Source of the DNA: Streptomyces sp. NRRL F-5126
GTDB taxonomy: Bacteria > Actinomycetota > Actinomycetes > Streptomycetales > Streptomycetaceae
Reading direction: 5' to 3'
Assembly (NCBI RefSeq): GCF_000721265.1
Contig: NZ_JOFZ01000004.1
Span: 434,001-498,000, forward strand
Length of the DNA: 64,000 nucleotides
Shown: in pieces, positions 53,616 through 63,005 of the stretch
Layout: each line of letters opens with the position of its first letter
Numbering within the stretch: position 1 is the first letter of the stretch
The notes under the pieces: generated by a model
Seen by the model: the letters and a program-made list of their open reading frames with translations, nothing else
Told to the model about the DNA's origin: nothing
Databases searched by the model: none
Program-made: the position numbers and the translations under genes

Positions 53616-54728
53616 ATGGACGGCGACGCACTGACCCCGGACGCATTGCGGGAACTGCGCGCTCCGCGCTCCTACCCCGCCGTGTCGCTCACGATGCCGA
53701 CACACCGCCGCGATCCGCGCAGTGAGCAGGACGGCGTGCGCCTGCGCAACCTCCTCGCCCAGGGCGTGCGCAGGCTGGAGGCCGACTCCGACGTGTCGCG
53801 CACGGCACGCGGCGCCGTCAGGCAGCAGCTCGACCGGGCCGTCGCGGAGGTCGACACGCGAAGGTCGCTCGACGGACTGCTGATCCTCGCGGACAGCGGC
53901 GAGCACAGCGTCTGGTACCTGCCGCGTACCGTCCCCGAGGCCGTCGTCCTCAGCGACACCTACCTGACGCGCAACCTCGTCGCCGCCACCGCGCAGTCCC
54001 ACCCGTACTGGGTCCTCGGTGTCTCCGCCGACCGCGCCACCCTGTGGAGCGGCGGAGGAGAGAGCCTGCACGAGCACACCGGCGACGGGTTCCCGATGAC
54101 CCCGCCGCCGTCGGAATGGGACGTCGAACGCGAGGAACGCGTCGGCGACACCCCGAGCACCTTCCGCGACGAGGAGACGCGCCGCTTCCTCAGGTCGGTC
54201 GACTCGGCCGTGGCCACCGTGCTCGCCCGCCGTCCGCGCCCGCTGTACGTGGTGGGCCTCGCCCCCGCGCTCGCCCTGCTTGAGCAGGCGGGCGACGCGG
54301 CCACGCGCCAGGCCGCCGGCCGCCTCGTCAAAGGCGGCTTCACCGAAGGCCCCGCCCCCGTGCTGCTGCGGGAACTGCGACCGCTGCTCGACCAGCACGC
54401 GCGCCGCGAGCGCACCGAGGTGCTCGCCAGGCTGGACGCGGCGAAGAGCCGCCGTGCCTTCGCCGCGGGCCTGGACGAGGTATGGGAGTCCGTGCGCGAG
54501 AAGCGCGTCGAACTCGTCGCCCTGGAAGAGCACTTCAACGTCACGGTGCGCGTGGACGACGGGCACCTGCTGCCCGTCGAGGACGCGGCCGTGGCATGGC
54601 CGGACGTGCGCGACGACCTCGTCGACGAACTCGTCGAGGCCGCGCTCGACAGCGGCGCCGAGGTGGTCTTCCTGCCGGACGGCAGCCTTGCGGAGCGCGG
54701 CCGCATCGCCGCCGTCCTGCGCTACTGA
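53616..54728 (+). CDS. baeRF-family (bacterial release factor-like) protein
   Basis: This is a 370-residue protein. It opens with LRAPRSYPAVSLTMPTHRR, followed by a helical SEQDGVRLRNLLAQGVRRLE. A central domain has GLLILADSGEHSVWYLP, and the C-terminal eL30/eRF1 domain-3-like part ends VEAALDSGAEVVFLPDGSLA. This is the pattern of the baeRF families, bacterial relatives of archaeo-eukaryotic release factor proteins that are predicted to act in translation quality control. No GGQ motif is visible. It starts behind GGAGGGAC. Confidence 0.65.
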   Translation: MDGDALTPDALRELRAPRSYPAVSLTMPTHRRDPRSEQDGVRLRNLLAQGVRRLEADSDVSRTARGAVRQQLDRAVAEVDTRRSLDGLLILADSGEHSVWYLPRTVPEAVVLSDTYLTRNLVAATAQSHPYWVLGVSADRATLWSGGGESLHEHTGDGFPMTPPPSEWDVEREERVGDTPSTFRDEETRRFLRSVDSAVATVLARRPRPLYVVGLAPALALLEQAGDAATRQAAGRLVKGGFTEGPAPVLLRELRPLLDQHARRERTEVLARLDAAKSRRAFAAGLDEVWESVREKRVELVALEEHFNVTVRVDDGHLLPVEDAAVAWPDVRDDLVDELVEAALDSGAEVVFLPDGSLAERGRIAAVLRY

Positions 54729-54750
54729 CACACCGTCATCAGCGGCGGCC

Positions 54751-55866
54751 TCACCGGGTGCCGACCGCGGCGCGCACGGCGCGCCGCGCCAGCGCGCAGT
54801 CGTCGTGCAGCCGCCGCAGCAGCAGCCGCTGCTCCTCGCCCGGTGCGAGGCCGCTCTGGGTCTGCGCCACCTGGCCGCCCACCGCGGGGGCCTCCCGCAG
54901 CGTGCGCTGCACGGCCGTCTCGTACATCCTGATCTCGCGCGTCAGCACCAGCATCAGGTTGACGAGGAAGGCGTCGCGTGCGGCAGGCCCGCCCGCTTGC
55001 GCCAGCTTGCTGACCTCGCGGCGCGCGGAGGGATCGTCGCCGAGGACCGCCCACAGCGTCGCCAGGTCGTAGCCCGGCAGGTACCAGCCCGCGTGCTCCC
55101 AGTCGACCAGTACCGGGCCGGTCGGCGCGATCAGCACGTTGGACAGCAGCGCGTCGCCATGGCAGAACTGGCGGGCGCCGTGCCGCTGCGCGGCGATGCC
55201 GTGCAGCAGCTTCTGCAGGTCGCCGAGGTCGCGGTCGGTGAAGAGGCCCAGCTCGTGATAGCGCGAGACCCGCGACGCGTAGTCGAGCGGTGCCTCGAAC
55301 AGCCCGGCCGGAGGCTGCCAGGTGTTGAGCCCCGCGATCGCGCTCAGTACCGCGCGGACGTCCGTGCGCGGCGGTGCCTGCAGCGGGTGGCGCGCGAGCG
55401 CCGCCGGCCGGCCGGGGATCCGTTCCAGGACGAGCGCGCCGCCCGCAGGATCGGCCGCGACCAGGCGCGGGACGCGCACTGGCGGGCGGTTCCTGACGAA
55501 CGCGCGGTACGACGCTATTTCGTGCCTGAACCGTTCGACCCACACCGGGGACTGGTCGAGCAGGCACTTGGCCACCACCGTGGCACGGCCGGCCGACCCG
55601 ACGAGCAGCACGGAACGGCCGCTGCGCCGCAGCACCTGCGCCGGGTGGAAGTCGGGGCAGATGCGGTGCACCGACGCGACCGCCATCCGCAGCTGGGCGC
55701 CCTGCGGGCCCGACAGGTCCAGCCTGCCGCTGACCCGGGGCGTGCCCGCGCCTGCCTGGCGCCGTACCCGGCCTGCCTGTCCGGGAGCGGCGTACGGTCC
55801 GCCCCCGGGGATGACCGAGCGCTGCGACCCGGACGGGGCGGACACGGAGGACGATGCTGTGTACAT
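54751..55866 (-). CDS. APH-family phosphotransferase
   Basis: This 371-residue kinase-fold protein has [19 protein letters not shown] (lysine region), the Brenner motif [14 protein letters not shown] with the catalytic aspartate, and the metal-binding [10 protein letters not shown]. About 50 residues at the N-terminus are disordered and Ala/Pro-rich. APH relatives include antibiotic kinases, choline and homoserine kinases. The divergent NsdA-like gene suggests a role in development or metabolism rather than resistance, but this is inference. The start is the ATG giving MYTASSS. Confidence 0.78.
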   Translation of the reverse strand: MYTASSSVSAPSGSQRSVIPGGGPYAAPGQAGRVRRQAGAGTPRVSGRLDLSGPQGAQLRMAVASVHRICPDFHPAQVLRRSGRSVLLVGSAGRATVVAKCLLDQSPVWVERFRHEIASYRAFVRNRPPVRVPRLVAADPAGGALVLERIPGRPAALARHPLQAPPRTDVRAVLSAIAGLNTWQPPAGLFEAPLDYASRVSRYHELGLFTDRDLGDLQKLLHGIAAQRHGARQFCHGDALLSNVLIAPTGPVLVDWEHAGWYLPGYDLATLWAVLGDDPSARREVSKLAQAGGPAARDAFLVNLMLVLTREIRMYETAVQRTLREAPAVGGQVAQTQSGLAPGEEQRLLLRRLHDDCALARRAVRAAVGTR

Positions 55867-56096
55867 GGGGGGACAGATCCCTTCGTGTGCCGACACGTTG
55901 CGTGCGCCGCCACCCCGGTGCCCATCCGCACCCTGGGGAGTACGGCCGGCCGCCGGGGCGGGATGGCGCACTCCTACCCGACACCCGGCCACCGGTGGCA
56001 CACCATCTGGCGCACCCTGGCGAACCCTGGCGAATAGTCGCGACGCACCTGCCGGCGGGCTACTGTCAAGTCAGCCGAGAACCTGGGGGCTTGATT

Positions 56097-57590
56097 GTGA
56101 GTGGAGAACCCAACACCCGTCTGTCCGACCTGTTCGGCCTGGCCGGCTGGTCGAAGGGCGAGCTCGCGAGGCTGGTGAACAGGCAGGCGGCGGCCATGGG
56201 CCACCCCCAACTGTCCACCGACACCTCGCGGGTGCGGCGGTGGATCGACATGGGGGAGACCCCGAGGGATCCCGTGCCGCGGGTGCTCGCGGCTCTGTTC
56301 ACCGAGCGGCTCGGTCGTGTCGTGACCATCGAGGACCTCGGTTTCGTACGCACGGGGCGCGCGAGGAAACGGCGGGACGCCGGGACGACGGAAGACAACC
56401 CCGGCGGCCTGCCCTGGGCGCCCGAGCAGACGGCTGCGGTCCTCACCGAATTCACGGGAATGGACCTCATGCTCAACCGACGCGGCTTGGTGGGCGCGGG
56501 CGCCGCGCTCACCGCAGGCTCCGCACTCACCAGCTCCATGCACGACTGGCTGCACGCCGACCCCGTACTCGGCGCGGACGCCCCCGCGACCGCCGAGCCG
56601 CTGCGCGCCGACCCGGCGGGCTTCGACCGCTACGAGGCGGCCCCCGTCGGGTCGCAGGAGATCGACGCACTGGAGCGTTCCGTCGAGGTGTTCCGCGCCT
56701 GGGACGCCGCCAGGGGCGGTGGACTCCAGCGCAAGGCCGTGGTGGGCCAGCTGAACGAGGTGGGCGGCATGCTCGCCTACCGCCACCCCGACTCCATCCA
56801 GCGCCGCCTGTGGGGCGTCGCCGCCAACCTCGCGGTACTCGCCGGGTGGATGTCGCACGATGTCGGCCTCGAACCGACCGCGCAGAAGTACTTCGTCATC
56901 GCCACCCACGCGGCGCGCGAGGGCGGCGACCGCCCGAGGGCCGGCGAGGCCCTGTCCAGGGCCGCCCGTCAGATGGTCCATCTCGGCCGGCCCGACGACG
57001 CGCTCGACCTGATGAAGCTCGCCTCCTCGGGCTCGGGCGAACAGGCCCTGCCCAGGACGCGCGCGATGCTGCGCACCATCGAGGCCTGGGCCGAGGCGGC
57101 CATGGGTGACGGGAAGGCGATGCGGCGCACGCTCGGCGAGGCCGAGGAGCTGTTCGTCTCCGACCGGGACGGCGACGAGCCGCCGAGCTGGATGGAGTTG
57201 TTCGACGAGGCCGACCTGCACGGCATGGAGGCCCTGGCGTACCGCACGCTCGCCGACCACGATTCCGAGGCGGCGGGTACGGCGAGGAAGCACGCGAAGA
57301 AGGCGCTCGACCTGCGCGCGCAGGGCCGCAAGAGGTCCACGATCTTCGACTACCTGTCGATGGCGTCGGCCTGCTTCATCGCCGACGACCCCGAGGAGGC
57401 CGACCGGTACGCGCGCCTGGCGCTGGTGTCGATGGGGGAGACCTCGTCGCACCGCACCTGGGACCGGCTGCGTGAGATGTACCGCCTCACCGGCAGGTAC
57501 GCGGGGAGCGCCGAGGTCGACGACCTGCGCGACGACATGGCGCAGGCACTCGCGAAGGCGCCGTCCCGCTCCCGCGGCGTACGCGCGTAG
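56097..57590 (+). CDS. NsdA-like TPR regulator of differentiation
   Basis: This is a 497-residue protein. Residues 1-75 form a helical DNA-binding-like region (LSDLFGLAGWSKGELARLVN and TSRVRRWIDMGETPRDPVP). A linker contains a helix (RRGLVGAGAALTAGSALTSS), and several TPR-like helical pairs follow from about residue 185 to the end. This is the layout of Streptomyces NsdA, a negative regulator of sporulation and antibiotic production, and its paralogues. Several such proteins exist per genome, so orthology to NsdA itself is not claimed. The GTG start follows CTGGGGGC. Confidence 0.75.
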   Translation: MSGEPNTRLSDLFGLAGWSKGELARLVNRQAAAMGHPQLSTDTSRVRRWIDMGETPRDPVPRVLAALFTERLGRVVTIEDLGFVRTGRARKRRDAGTTEDNPGGLPWAPEQTAAVLTEFTGMDLMLNRRGLVGAGAALTAGSALTSSMHDWLHADPVLGADAPATAEPLRADPAGFDRYEAAPVGSQEIDALERSVEVFRAWDAARGGGLQRKAVVGQLNEVGGMLAYRHPDSIQRRLWGVAANLAVLAGWMSHDVGLEPTAQKYFVIATHAAREGGDRPRAGEALSRAARQMVHLGRPDDALDLMKLASSGSGEQALPRTRAMLRTIEAWAEAAMGDGKAMRRTLGEAEELFVSDRDGDEPPSWMELFDEADLHGMEALAYRTLADHDSEAAGTARKHAKKALDLRAQGRKRSTIFDYLSMASACFIADDPEEADRYARLALVSMGETSSHRTWDRLREMYRLTGRYAGSAEVDDLRDDMAQALAKAPSRSRGVRA

Positions 57591-57609
57591 CAGTGCGGGC
57601 CGCGGGCGC

Positions 57610-59010
57610 CTACGCCGCCCTGGCCACCAGGAGACACGCGTCGTCCGTGTGCGGCGTGGAGTCGAACGCGGCCGCGACGACGGCCGCGCACTCGCGCGCG
57701 GACGGTGCGGCCGTGAGCCGTGCGGCGAGCGCTCGCAGGCGTGCGGGGGCGTCGGCGGCGAGCGCCTCCGTGTGCAGCACGAGCACGTCGCCCGGCAGGA
57801 GCCGGACCCCGGACTGCCCGTACGGGGCGCCGGGGGCCGCGCCGAGCGGTGTGCCGTCCGGCGGCGTCAGGGCGCGCGCCGTGGAGTCGCGGACGAGCAG
57901 CGGCGCGGGACCGCCGGTCCCCGCCCAGGTGAACGCCCTGGCCGGCGGGTGGTAGCGGGAGCACACCACGCTGCCGAGCGCCGGCTGGTCCTGGGCGTCG
58001 CCGAGGTGGCCGAGATGCCCGAGGAGCGGTCCCGGCCCGACCCCCGCCACAGCCATGCCGCGCAGCGCACCGCGGACCATCGAGAGGGACGAGGCGGCCG
58101 AAGCGCCGTACCCGATGAGGTCGCCGACGGCGAGCAGCATGTCGCCGTCGGGGAGCGCGAACACGTCGTGCCAGCCGCCGCCGAGCAGCGGCCCGCCCCC
58201 GCCCTGCGGGCAGTACGCCGAGACATCCAGCGCCGCGTGCGGCGCGTACTCCCGGTGGAGCTGTTGCGCCGTCATGCCGAGCGCCGGCCGTCTCGCCGCT
58301 GCGGGCTGCTCGGTGTCCCCGGGCTTCGCGGACGCGCCGTCCCGGACGATCGAGTCGCGGGTCGCCCTGACCGTGCGTTCGCCGCGGCGCAGGTCGCTGA
58401 CATCGCGTAGGACGGCCCACATGGACGCCGTGCGGCCCGACCCGTCGAGGACGGGCTCGCCCATCATGTGCACCGTGCGTACCTGGCCGTCCCCGTGGAC
58501 CACGCGGAACTCGCCGTCGATCGGGCTGCCGTCGATCAGGCACCCCGTCACCATGGCGGTGAGCAGCGCCCGGTCCTCCGCGAACACCAGGGACGGCAGC
58601 TCGTCCAGGGACAGCGCGCCGCTGGAGCGCGGCCGGCCGAGTATGCCGAACAGCTCGTCGGACCAGCTGACCTCGTCGGTGGTCAGGTCCCACTCGGCGC
58701 TGCCGACCCGGCCGGTCAGCGTCCCCGACGTGGTGGCGCCCGCGCCGGCGGGCGGTCCTTCGCCCGCCGCGCCGCCGGGCCGCCCCGCCCTGAGCTGGTC
58801 CAAGTGGGCCCCGAGATCGTCCAGTTGGTGCACCGCGAGATCGCACAGGGCGCGCTGCCAGCGCCAGAGCGCGTCGTCCTCGTCCAGCGCCGTGTCCTGG
58901 CGTACCGCGTCGACCTCGCCGCGCAGCAGGCGCGTCTGCGTGATGAGCGCGTCCACCGTGTCCCGGCCCGGCGGCGGGGTGGAATGCTCCGCGAAGAGGG
59001 GGGACGGCAT
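57610..59010 (-). CDS. PAS domain / SpoIIE-type PP2C phosphatase
   Basis: This is a 466-residue protein. A short helical N-terminus is followed by a PAS fold (residues about 105-210, WDLTTDEVSWSDELFGILG, then EGEFRVVHGDGQVRTVHM-like strand) and a SpoIIE domain from about 260. Its metal motifs are altered: GGGWHDVFALPDGD in place of GGDWYD, GDLIGYG in place of GDVxGHG, and HTEAL in place of YTDGL, while TDDACLLV is kept. Related proteins dephosphorylate anti-anti-sigma factors. Activity may be reduced. The start has a GGAGAA ribosome site. Confidence 0.82.
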   Translation of the reverse strand: MPSPLFAEHSTPPPGRDTVDALITQTRLLRGEVDAVRQDTALDEDDALWRWQRALCDLAVHQLDDLGAHLDQLRAGRPGGAAGEGPPAGAGATTSGTLTGRVGSAEWDLTTDEVSWSDELFGILGRPRSSGALSLDELPSLVFAEDRALLTAMVTGCLIDGSPIDGEFRVVHGDGQVRTVHMMGEPVLDGSGRTASMWAVLRDVSDLRRGERTVRATRDSIVRDGASAKPGDTEQPAAARRPALGMTAQQLHREYAPHAALDVSAYCPQGGGGPLLGGGWHDVFALPDGDMLLAVGDLIGYGASAASSLSMVRGALRGMAVAGVGPGPLLGHLGHLGDAQDQPALGSVVCSRYHPPARAFTWAGTGGPAPLLVRDSTARALTPPDGTPLGAAPGAPYGQSGVRLLPGDVLVLHTEALAADAPARLRALAARLTAAPSARECAAVVAAAFDSTPHTDDACLLVARAA

Positions 59011-59162
59011 CTCGTTCTCCGATACGGGCGCGCTCGTGCGCCTCTGGCTGACGGGACCGTACCGACTCTGACACACGCGCCTGTGACGCGTAAGCCGTTT
59101 GGCGACACTCGGCATACGGGTGCTTGCAGCATATGCCAGAGGCGTCTGCGGATCCCTCGACG

Positions 59163-59672
59163 TCACTGATTCCGCTGCCGCTCAAGGGCCGCTTTGAGGT
59201 TGCGCAGCGTCGTGGCGATGTTGCGGGCCTGGAAGGCGGCGAACGTGTGCCCGCGTGTGGCGATCCGGTCGAAGGCGTTCGCGACCGGATCGGGCCAGCG
59301 CGTGCGGTCGTCCGTCCACGTCTCGGTGACGCGCGTGCCCCCGGGCACCGCCTCGAAGCGGTACTCCCATGTGGCGATGGGGCCGCGCAGCCGGGGGGTG
59401 CGCAGGCCGATCGCGCGCACCGCGAACACGAACCGTTCGCCCGGCTCCGCGGCCACGACGGTGCAGCGGGTCGTCCAGCTGAAGACGCCCCGCCGATTGC
59501 GCCCGTCGAACACCATCCCGGCCTCGGCCGCCCGTTGTCCGCCGCGCACCCGGGCGCCCAGGTTCTCCGGGCTCCACTCGCCCATCCGCCAGACGCTGCT
59601 GACCTGCTCGTAGACGGCCAGCGGCGCGCGGGCCACGACGACGCTGTCCGAGACGGTGAGGGTGCGTGGCAT
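59163..59672 (-). CDS. SRPBCC (START-like) family protein
   Basis: This 169-residue single-domain protein has the polyketide cyclase/CoxG-like SRPBCC fold: SDSVVVARAPLAVYEQVSSV at the N-terminus, then SWTTRCTVVAAEPGERFVFA, YRFEAVPGGTRVTETW and a long C-terminal helix (FAAFQARNIATTLRNLKAAL). It binds a hydrophobic ligand. The function in the cell is unknown. It ends 152 bases before the SpoIIE-type gene start and may be upstream in the same transcript. Confidence 0.8.
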   Translation of the reverse strand: MPRTLTVSDSVVVARAPLAVYEQVSSVWRMGEWSPENLGARVRGGQRAAEAGMVFDGRNRRGVFSWTTRCTVVAAEPGERFVFAVRAIGLRTPRLRGPIATWEYRFEAVPGGTRVTETWTDDRTRWPDPVANAFDRIATRGHTFAAFQARNIATTLRNLKAALERQRNQ

Positions 59673-59828
59673 GAGGGCTCCGATCGTTCCTACTGGCGAG
59701 TAACGCTTCGGGCCGACGGTACGCGGACGGCACCTTCCCCGTACAGGCCGCCCAGCGGCGAGACCCCACCGCACCGCTCCCGCCGCCGCGCCCTCCGGCC
59801 AGGACCGGCCGCTTGAGAGGATGGGCAG

Positions 59829-60626
59829 GTGACCGACAACGCCCCTGTTCTCCACCACGAAGCCACCGGCCCCGAGGACGCCCCGGCACTCCTCCTCGGC
59901 CCCTCCCTCGGCACCTCGCTCGACCTCTGGATCCCGCAACTCGCCGCCCTCGCCAGGGCCCACCGGGTGATCAGGTACGACCTTCCCGGCCACGGGGGCT
60001 CCCCGGCATCGCTGCTGCCGCATCAGGAACCCGGCGCCACCACGGTCGCCGACCTCGCCGGCCTCGTGCTCGACCTCGCCGACCGGCACGGGCTCGACCG
60101 ATTCCACTACGCCGGGGTCTCGCTCGGCGGCGCGGTCGGCACGTATCTCGCCGTCCACCACCCCGACCGGATCGCCTCGCTGGCACTCGTGTGCACCTCC
60201 GCCCACTTCGGCGGCGCGGGGACCTGGCGCGAGCGGGCCGCGCTGGTGCGGGAGAAGGGGATGGCGCCGGTCGCCGCCACGGCGCCGGCCCGCTGGTTCG
60301 CCCACCCCGAGACCGCCACCACGCCGCGGGGCGCCGCGCTGCTCGCCGACCACGCGGCGGCCGACCCCGCGGGCTACGCCGCCTGCTGCGACGCGCTCGC
60401 CGCGTTCGACGAGCGGGCGGGGCTCGCCGCGGTGACCGCACCCACGCAGGTGGTCGCCGGGGCGGGAGACGTGGCGACGCCCGTGTCGCACGGGAGCGAA
60501 CTGGCCGACTCGATCCCCGGCGCGCGCCTCGACGTGGTGGACGGGGGCCATCTCGCCGTCGTGGAGGAGCCCGCGGCAGTGACCGAACTGCTGGTCGCGC
60601 ACCTCGCCCGGGCCGAACGGCCCTGA
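59829..60626 (+). CDS. pcaD: 3-oxoadipate enol-lactonase-like hydrolase
   Basis: This 265-residue alpha/beta hydrolase has the PcaD-type features LLLGPSLGTSLDLWIPQLAA, RYDLPGHGGSPA and the nucleophile YAGVSLGGAVGTYLA (serine about residue 97). The acid/His pair sits in AGAGDVATPVSH and VDGGHLAVVEEP. It would hydrolyse 3-oxoadipate enol-lactone in the protocatechuate branch of the beta-ketoadipate pathway. No other pca gene is in the window, so the in vivo substrate is uncertain. The start is GTG. Confidence 0.75.
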   Translation: MTDNAPVLHHEATGPEDAPALLLGPSLGTSLDLWIPQLAALARAHRVIRYDLPGHGGSPASLLPHQEPGATTVADLAGLVLDLADRHGLDRFHYAGVSLGGAVGTYLAVHHPDRIASLALVCTSAHFGGAGTWRERAALVREKGMAPVAATAPARWFAHPETATTPRGAALLADHAAADPAGYAACCDALAAFDERAGLAAVTAPTQVVAGAGDVATPVSHGSELADSIPGARLDVVDGGHLAVVEEPAAVTELLVAHLARAERP

Positions 60627-60675
60627 CGCGGCGTGCCGGTGAGGCGGCGTGCCGGTGACGAGGCGACCCGGCGGC

Positions 60676-61152
60676 TCAGCGCGCCGGTTCGACCTCCAGG
60701 TACCGGCGCCGCCTCGGCCCCCTGTACAGCAGCGCCTCCCAGCCGAGGCGCTCCAGCGCGTCAGCGCACCGCGTCAGCGCTGCCTCCTCCTCGAGCGCCG
60801 CGCCGCTGCCGGCCGGGCCGAGCCACTCCACCCGCGCCGTGCCGGGGCCGTCCCCTTCCCGTACGGCGTAGCCCGTCGCCGTGCGGGACCCCGCGTCGTC
60901 CACGGCCGACGGCGGGATCCCCGCGGCCTCCAGCGCGAGCGCGACCGCGCGTACCGGACGTTGCCGCTCCCAGGCGGCGGGCGCGCCCGCGGGATCGCCG
61001 GAGCCCGCGTTTGTCAGGCGCCGGATCTGGCGGAGCCCCTCGTACGCCACCCGCACCTCGGCGGCGCGGCCGCGGGGCGCGGCTTCCGCCCTCGGGGGGC
61101 CGTAGCCGGTGGCGGCCTCGAAGCCGCCGTGTCCCTCGCCGTCATCCGCCAC
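60676..61152 (-). CDS. Conserved hypothetical protein
   Basis: This 158-residue soluble protein has no cysteine-rich, membrane or signal segment; the only clear feature is an amphipathic middle (VRVAYEGLRQIRRLTNAG) and a C-terminal pair of strands (TARVEWLGPAGSG, LLYRGPRRRRYLEVEP). GTG start. I do not recognise the family. It is convergent with the pcaD-like gene. Confidence 0.55.
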   Translation of the reverse strand: MADDGEGHGGFEAATGYGPPRAEAAPRGRAAEVRVAYEGLRQIRRLTNAGSGDPAGAPAAWERQRPVRAVALALEAAGIPPSAVDDAGSRTATGYAVREGDGPGTARVEWLGPAGSGAALEEEAALTRCADALERLGWEALLYRGPRRRRYLEVEPAR

Positions 61153-61158
61153 ACCGCA

Positions 61159-61658
61159 TCAAAGCACGCCCGGCGCCGGGCGTTCAGGCGCCGTGCGGCC
61201 GAGCGTGGACAGCGCCTTCTGCGCGTCCCGTACCGACTGGAGGTAGGCGCCCGTCCCCATCTCGACGCGCGGCGAGATGGCGCACCGGTCTCCCTTGCCG
61301 CGCGCGCTTCGCAGGCCGTCGCCGAGGTCGCGCAGCACCTGGGCCGGCCGGGTGCCGCCCGCGATGGCGTCGTCCGGTGTGTCGGCCGACCCGACGGATT
61401 CCGCCGCCGTCGTCGAGGCGGTGGCCGCCGCACCGAGGGCGTGCGTCAGCGCACTGCCCGTCGTCGCGCGGTCGACGTCGCGCAGCGACCTGTCCAGCGG
61501 ACCGAGCGCGGCGAGCGGCAGCCGCTCCTGGCATGCGGACGCGTCACGGTCATCGCGGTGCCCCCGTTCCCCCGGCCTGCGCCCCCCCGGCGCTGCCTTC
61601 TCGGGCTTCTCCGGCCCGGCATCGCTGACAAGGCACCCGAACGGGTACGGGCGGTCAT
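61159..61658 (-). pseudogene. Hypothetical protein gene, probably frameshifted
   Basis: The 3' part, ending at 61159, reads like a genuine protein: LPLAALGPLDRSLRDVDRAT, then VEMGTGAYLQSVRDAQKALS. No start codon is found in that frame until far upstream, across promoter DNA of the divergent zinc-finger gene. The only sensible ATG (61658, MTARTRSGALSAM) is in another frame. The frame change would fall near the run of seven Cs close to 61587. It is either a broken gene or a sequencing indel. The product is not recognised. Confidence 0.4.
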
Positions 61659-61764
61659 GGCGCCCCGGCCCGTCCTGCTGGCGGTACGGTGCGCACGGCC
61701 GTACGGTTGAGGTGCGAACGACTACGCGACGTGACCGGACAGGACGGGACGGGCGGACAGCACC

Positions 61765-62085
61765 ATGGCGGAGAACGAAGGCCTCGCGAGCCAGATGGCG
61801 ATCTGCAGCCATCTGGCGGACGTCGAGCCCGTGACGGCGGACAGCGCGGACAGCTGCCCCGAGTGCGTCGCCGCCGGCGACACCTGGGTGCACCTGCGCG
61901 AATGCCAGAGCTGCGGCCACATCGGCTGCTGCGACTCCTCCGCGAACAAGCACGCCACGGCACACTACGAGGCGACGGGCCACCCGCTGGTCCGCAGCTA
62001 CGAGCCGGGCGAGGGCTGGTGGTGGTGCTACGAGGACGGCGTCGCCTTCGAGGTCGAGGGCATGGGACCGGTCAGGCCGCTCTGA
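61765..62085 (+). CDS. UBP-type zinc finger protein
   Basis: This is a 106-residue protein. Nearly the whole chain is a ubiquitin-specific-protease-type zinc finger: SCPECVAAGDTWVHLRECQS, CGHIGCCDSS, HATAHYEATGHP, and the final WWWCYEDGV. In eukaryotes the domain binds the ubiquitin C-terminus. In actinobacteria it occurs alone or fused to redox or antiporter proteins, and its ligand is unknown. The ATG start lies 106 bases from the putative broken gene on the other strand. Confidence 0.88.
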   Translation: MAENEGLASQMAICSHLADVEPVTADSADSCPECVAAGDTWVHLRECQSCGHIGCCDSSANKHATAHYEATGHPLVRSYEPGEGWWWCYEDGVAFEVEGMGPVRPL

Positions 62086-62130
62086 TCCGCGGGCCGCGTG
62101 CCCCCGGGCGCCGCCCGGAGCAGGCCGTCG

Positions 62131-62916
62131 TCAGGCCGGTGTCACCGTGAACAGCGCGCCGTCGGGGTCACGCAGCGTCGCGTCGCGCTCCTGCTCGCCT
62201 TCGGTGGCCGGGCTCACGAGACCGCCGCCGGCCGCCACCGCGGCAGCCACCGAAGCGCCCACGTCCTGTACCCGGAAGTAGACGTGCCAGCGGGGTCTGA
62301 CCTGCGGATCAGCCGACGCGGGCACCGCACCCTCGCTGATGCGCGCCACCATGTGGCCGTGCTGCCGCAGTACCGCGTTCCCGTCCTCGTACGCGGGGGA
62401 CAGGGCGCTGCGCGCGTCCCCCGACCAGCCGAGCACCTCGTCGTAGAAGCGGGTCGCGCCCGCCGCGTCACGCGTGCGCAACTCGAGCCATGCGGGCGCG
62501 GACCCCTGTCCCACGGTCCAGTCGGAACGCACAGCGCCCTCCCAGATGCCGAACGCGGCGCCGTCCGGGTCGGTCGCCAGCGCGGCACGTCCCGTGTGGA
62601 ACGCGAGGGGGCCCACGGCGACCGTCGCGCCGCGCTCCCTGATCCTGGCCGCCGCGGCGTCGACGTCCGATACCGCGAAGTACGGCGTCCACGCGGCGGC
62701 GACCTGCAGCGACGAGGCGACGCCGCCGATGCCCGCGACCGGCGAGCCGTTCGTGAGCGCGACGCAGAAGTTGTCGCCGAGGCTCGTGTCCCGGTACGTC
62801 CAGCCCAGTACGTCGGAGTAGAACGCCTGCGCGGTGGACAGCTCGCGGGACAGCAGCGTTACCCAGCAGGGCGCGCCGGTCACCGTGTCCGAACCGGTCT
62901 TCTCGTCCTGTTCCAT
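62131..62916 (-). CDS. Double VOC (glyoxalase-like) domain protein
   Basis: This 261-residue protein has two glyoxalase/bleomycin-resistance folds. The first (residues about 14-125) starts PCWVTLLSRELSTAQAFYSD and has FAVSDVDAAAARIRERGATV and DPDGAAFGIW. The second (about 140-261) starts PAWLELRTRDAAGATRFYDE and ends RDPDGALFTVTPA. Metal-ligand positions are partly replaced, so it may bind rather than turn over ligands. Streptomyces homologues are often annotated as hydroxylases without evidence. The start is the ATG giving MEQDEKTG. Confidence 0.87.
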   Translation of the reverse strand: MEQDEKTGSDTVTGAPCWVTLLSRELSTAQAFYSDVLGWTYRDTSLGDNFCVALTNGSPVAGIGGVASSLQVAAAWTPYFAVSDVDAAAARIRERGATVAVGPLAFHTGRAALATDPDGAAFGIWEGAVRSDWTVGQGSAPAWLELRTRDAAGATRFYDEVLGWSGDARSALSPAYEDGNAVLRQHGHMVARISEGAVPASADPQVRPRWHVYFRVQDVGASVAAAVAAGGGLVSPATEGEQERDATLRDPDGALFTVTPA

Positions 62917-63005
62917 GCAGCTGTCTCCACCCGGTCGACGACGTCCCGAGCCCTGATTTTGCCAGTGCGCGGCGGGCCGTGACTCACGGGGGAGGCCCGC
63001 GGCGA

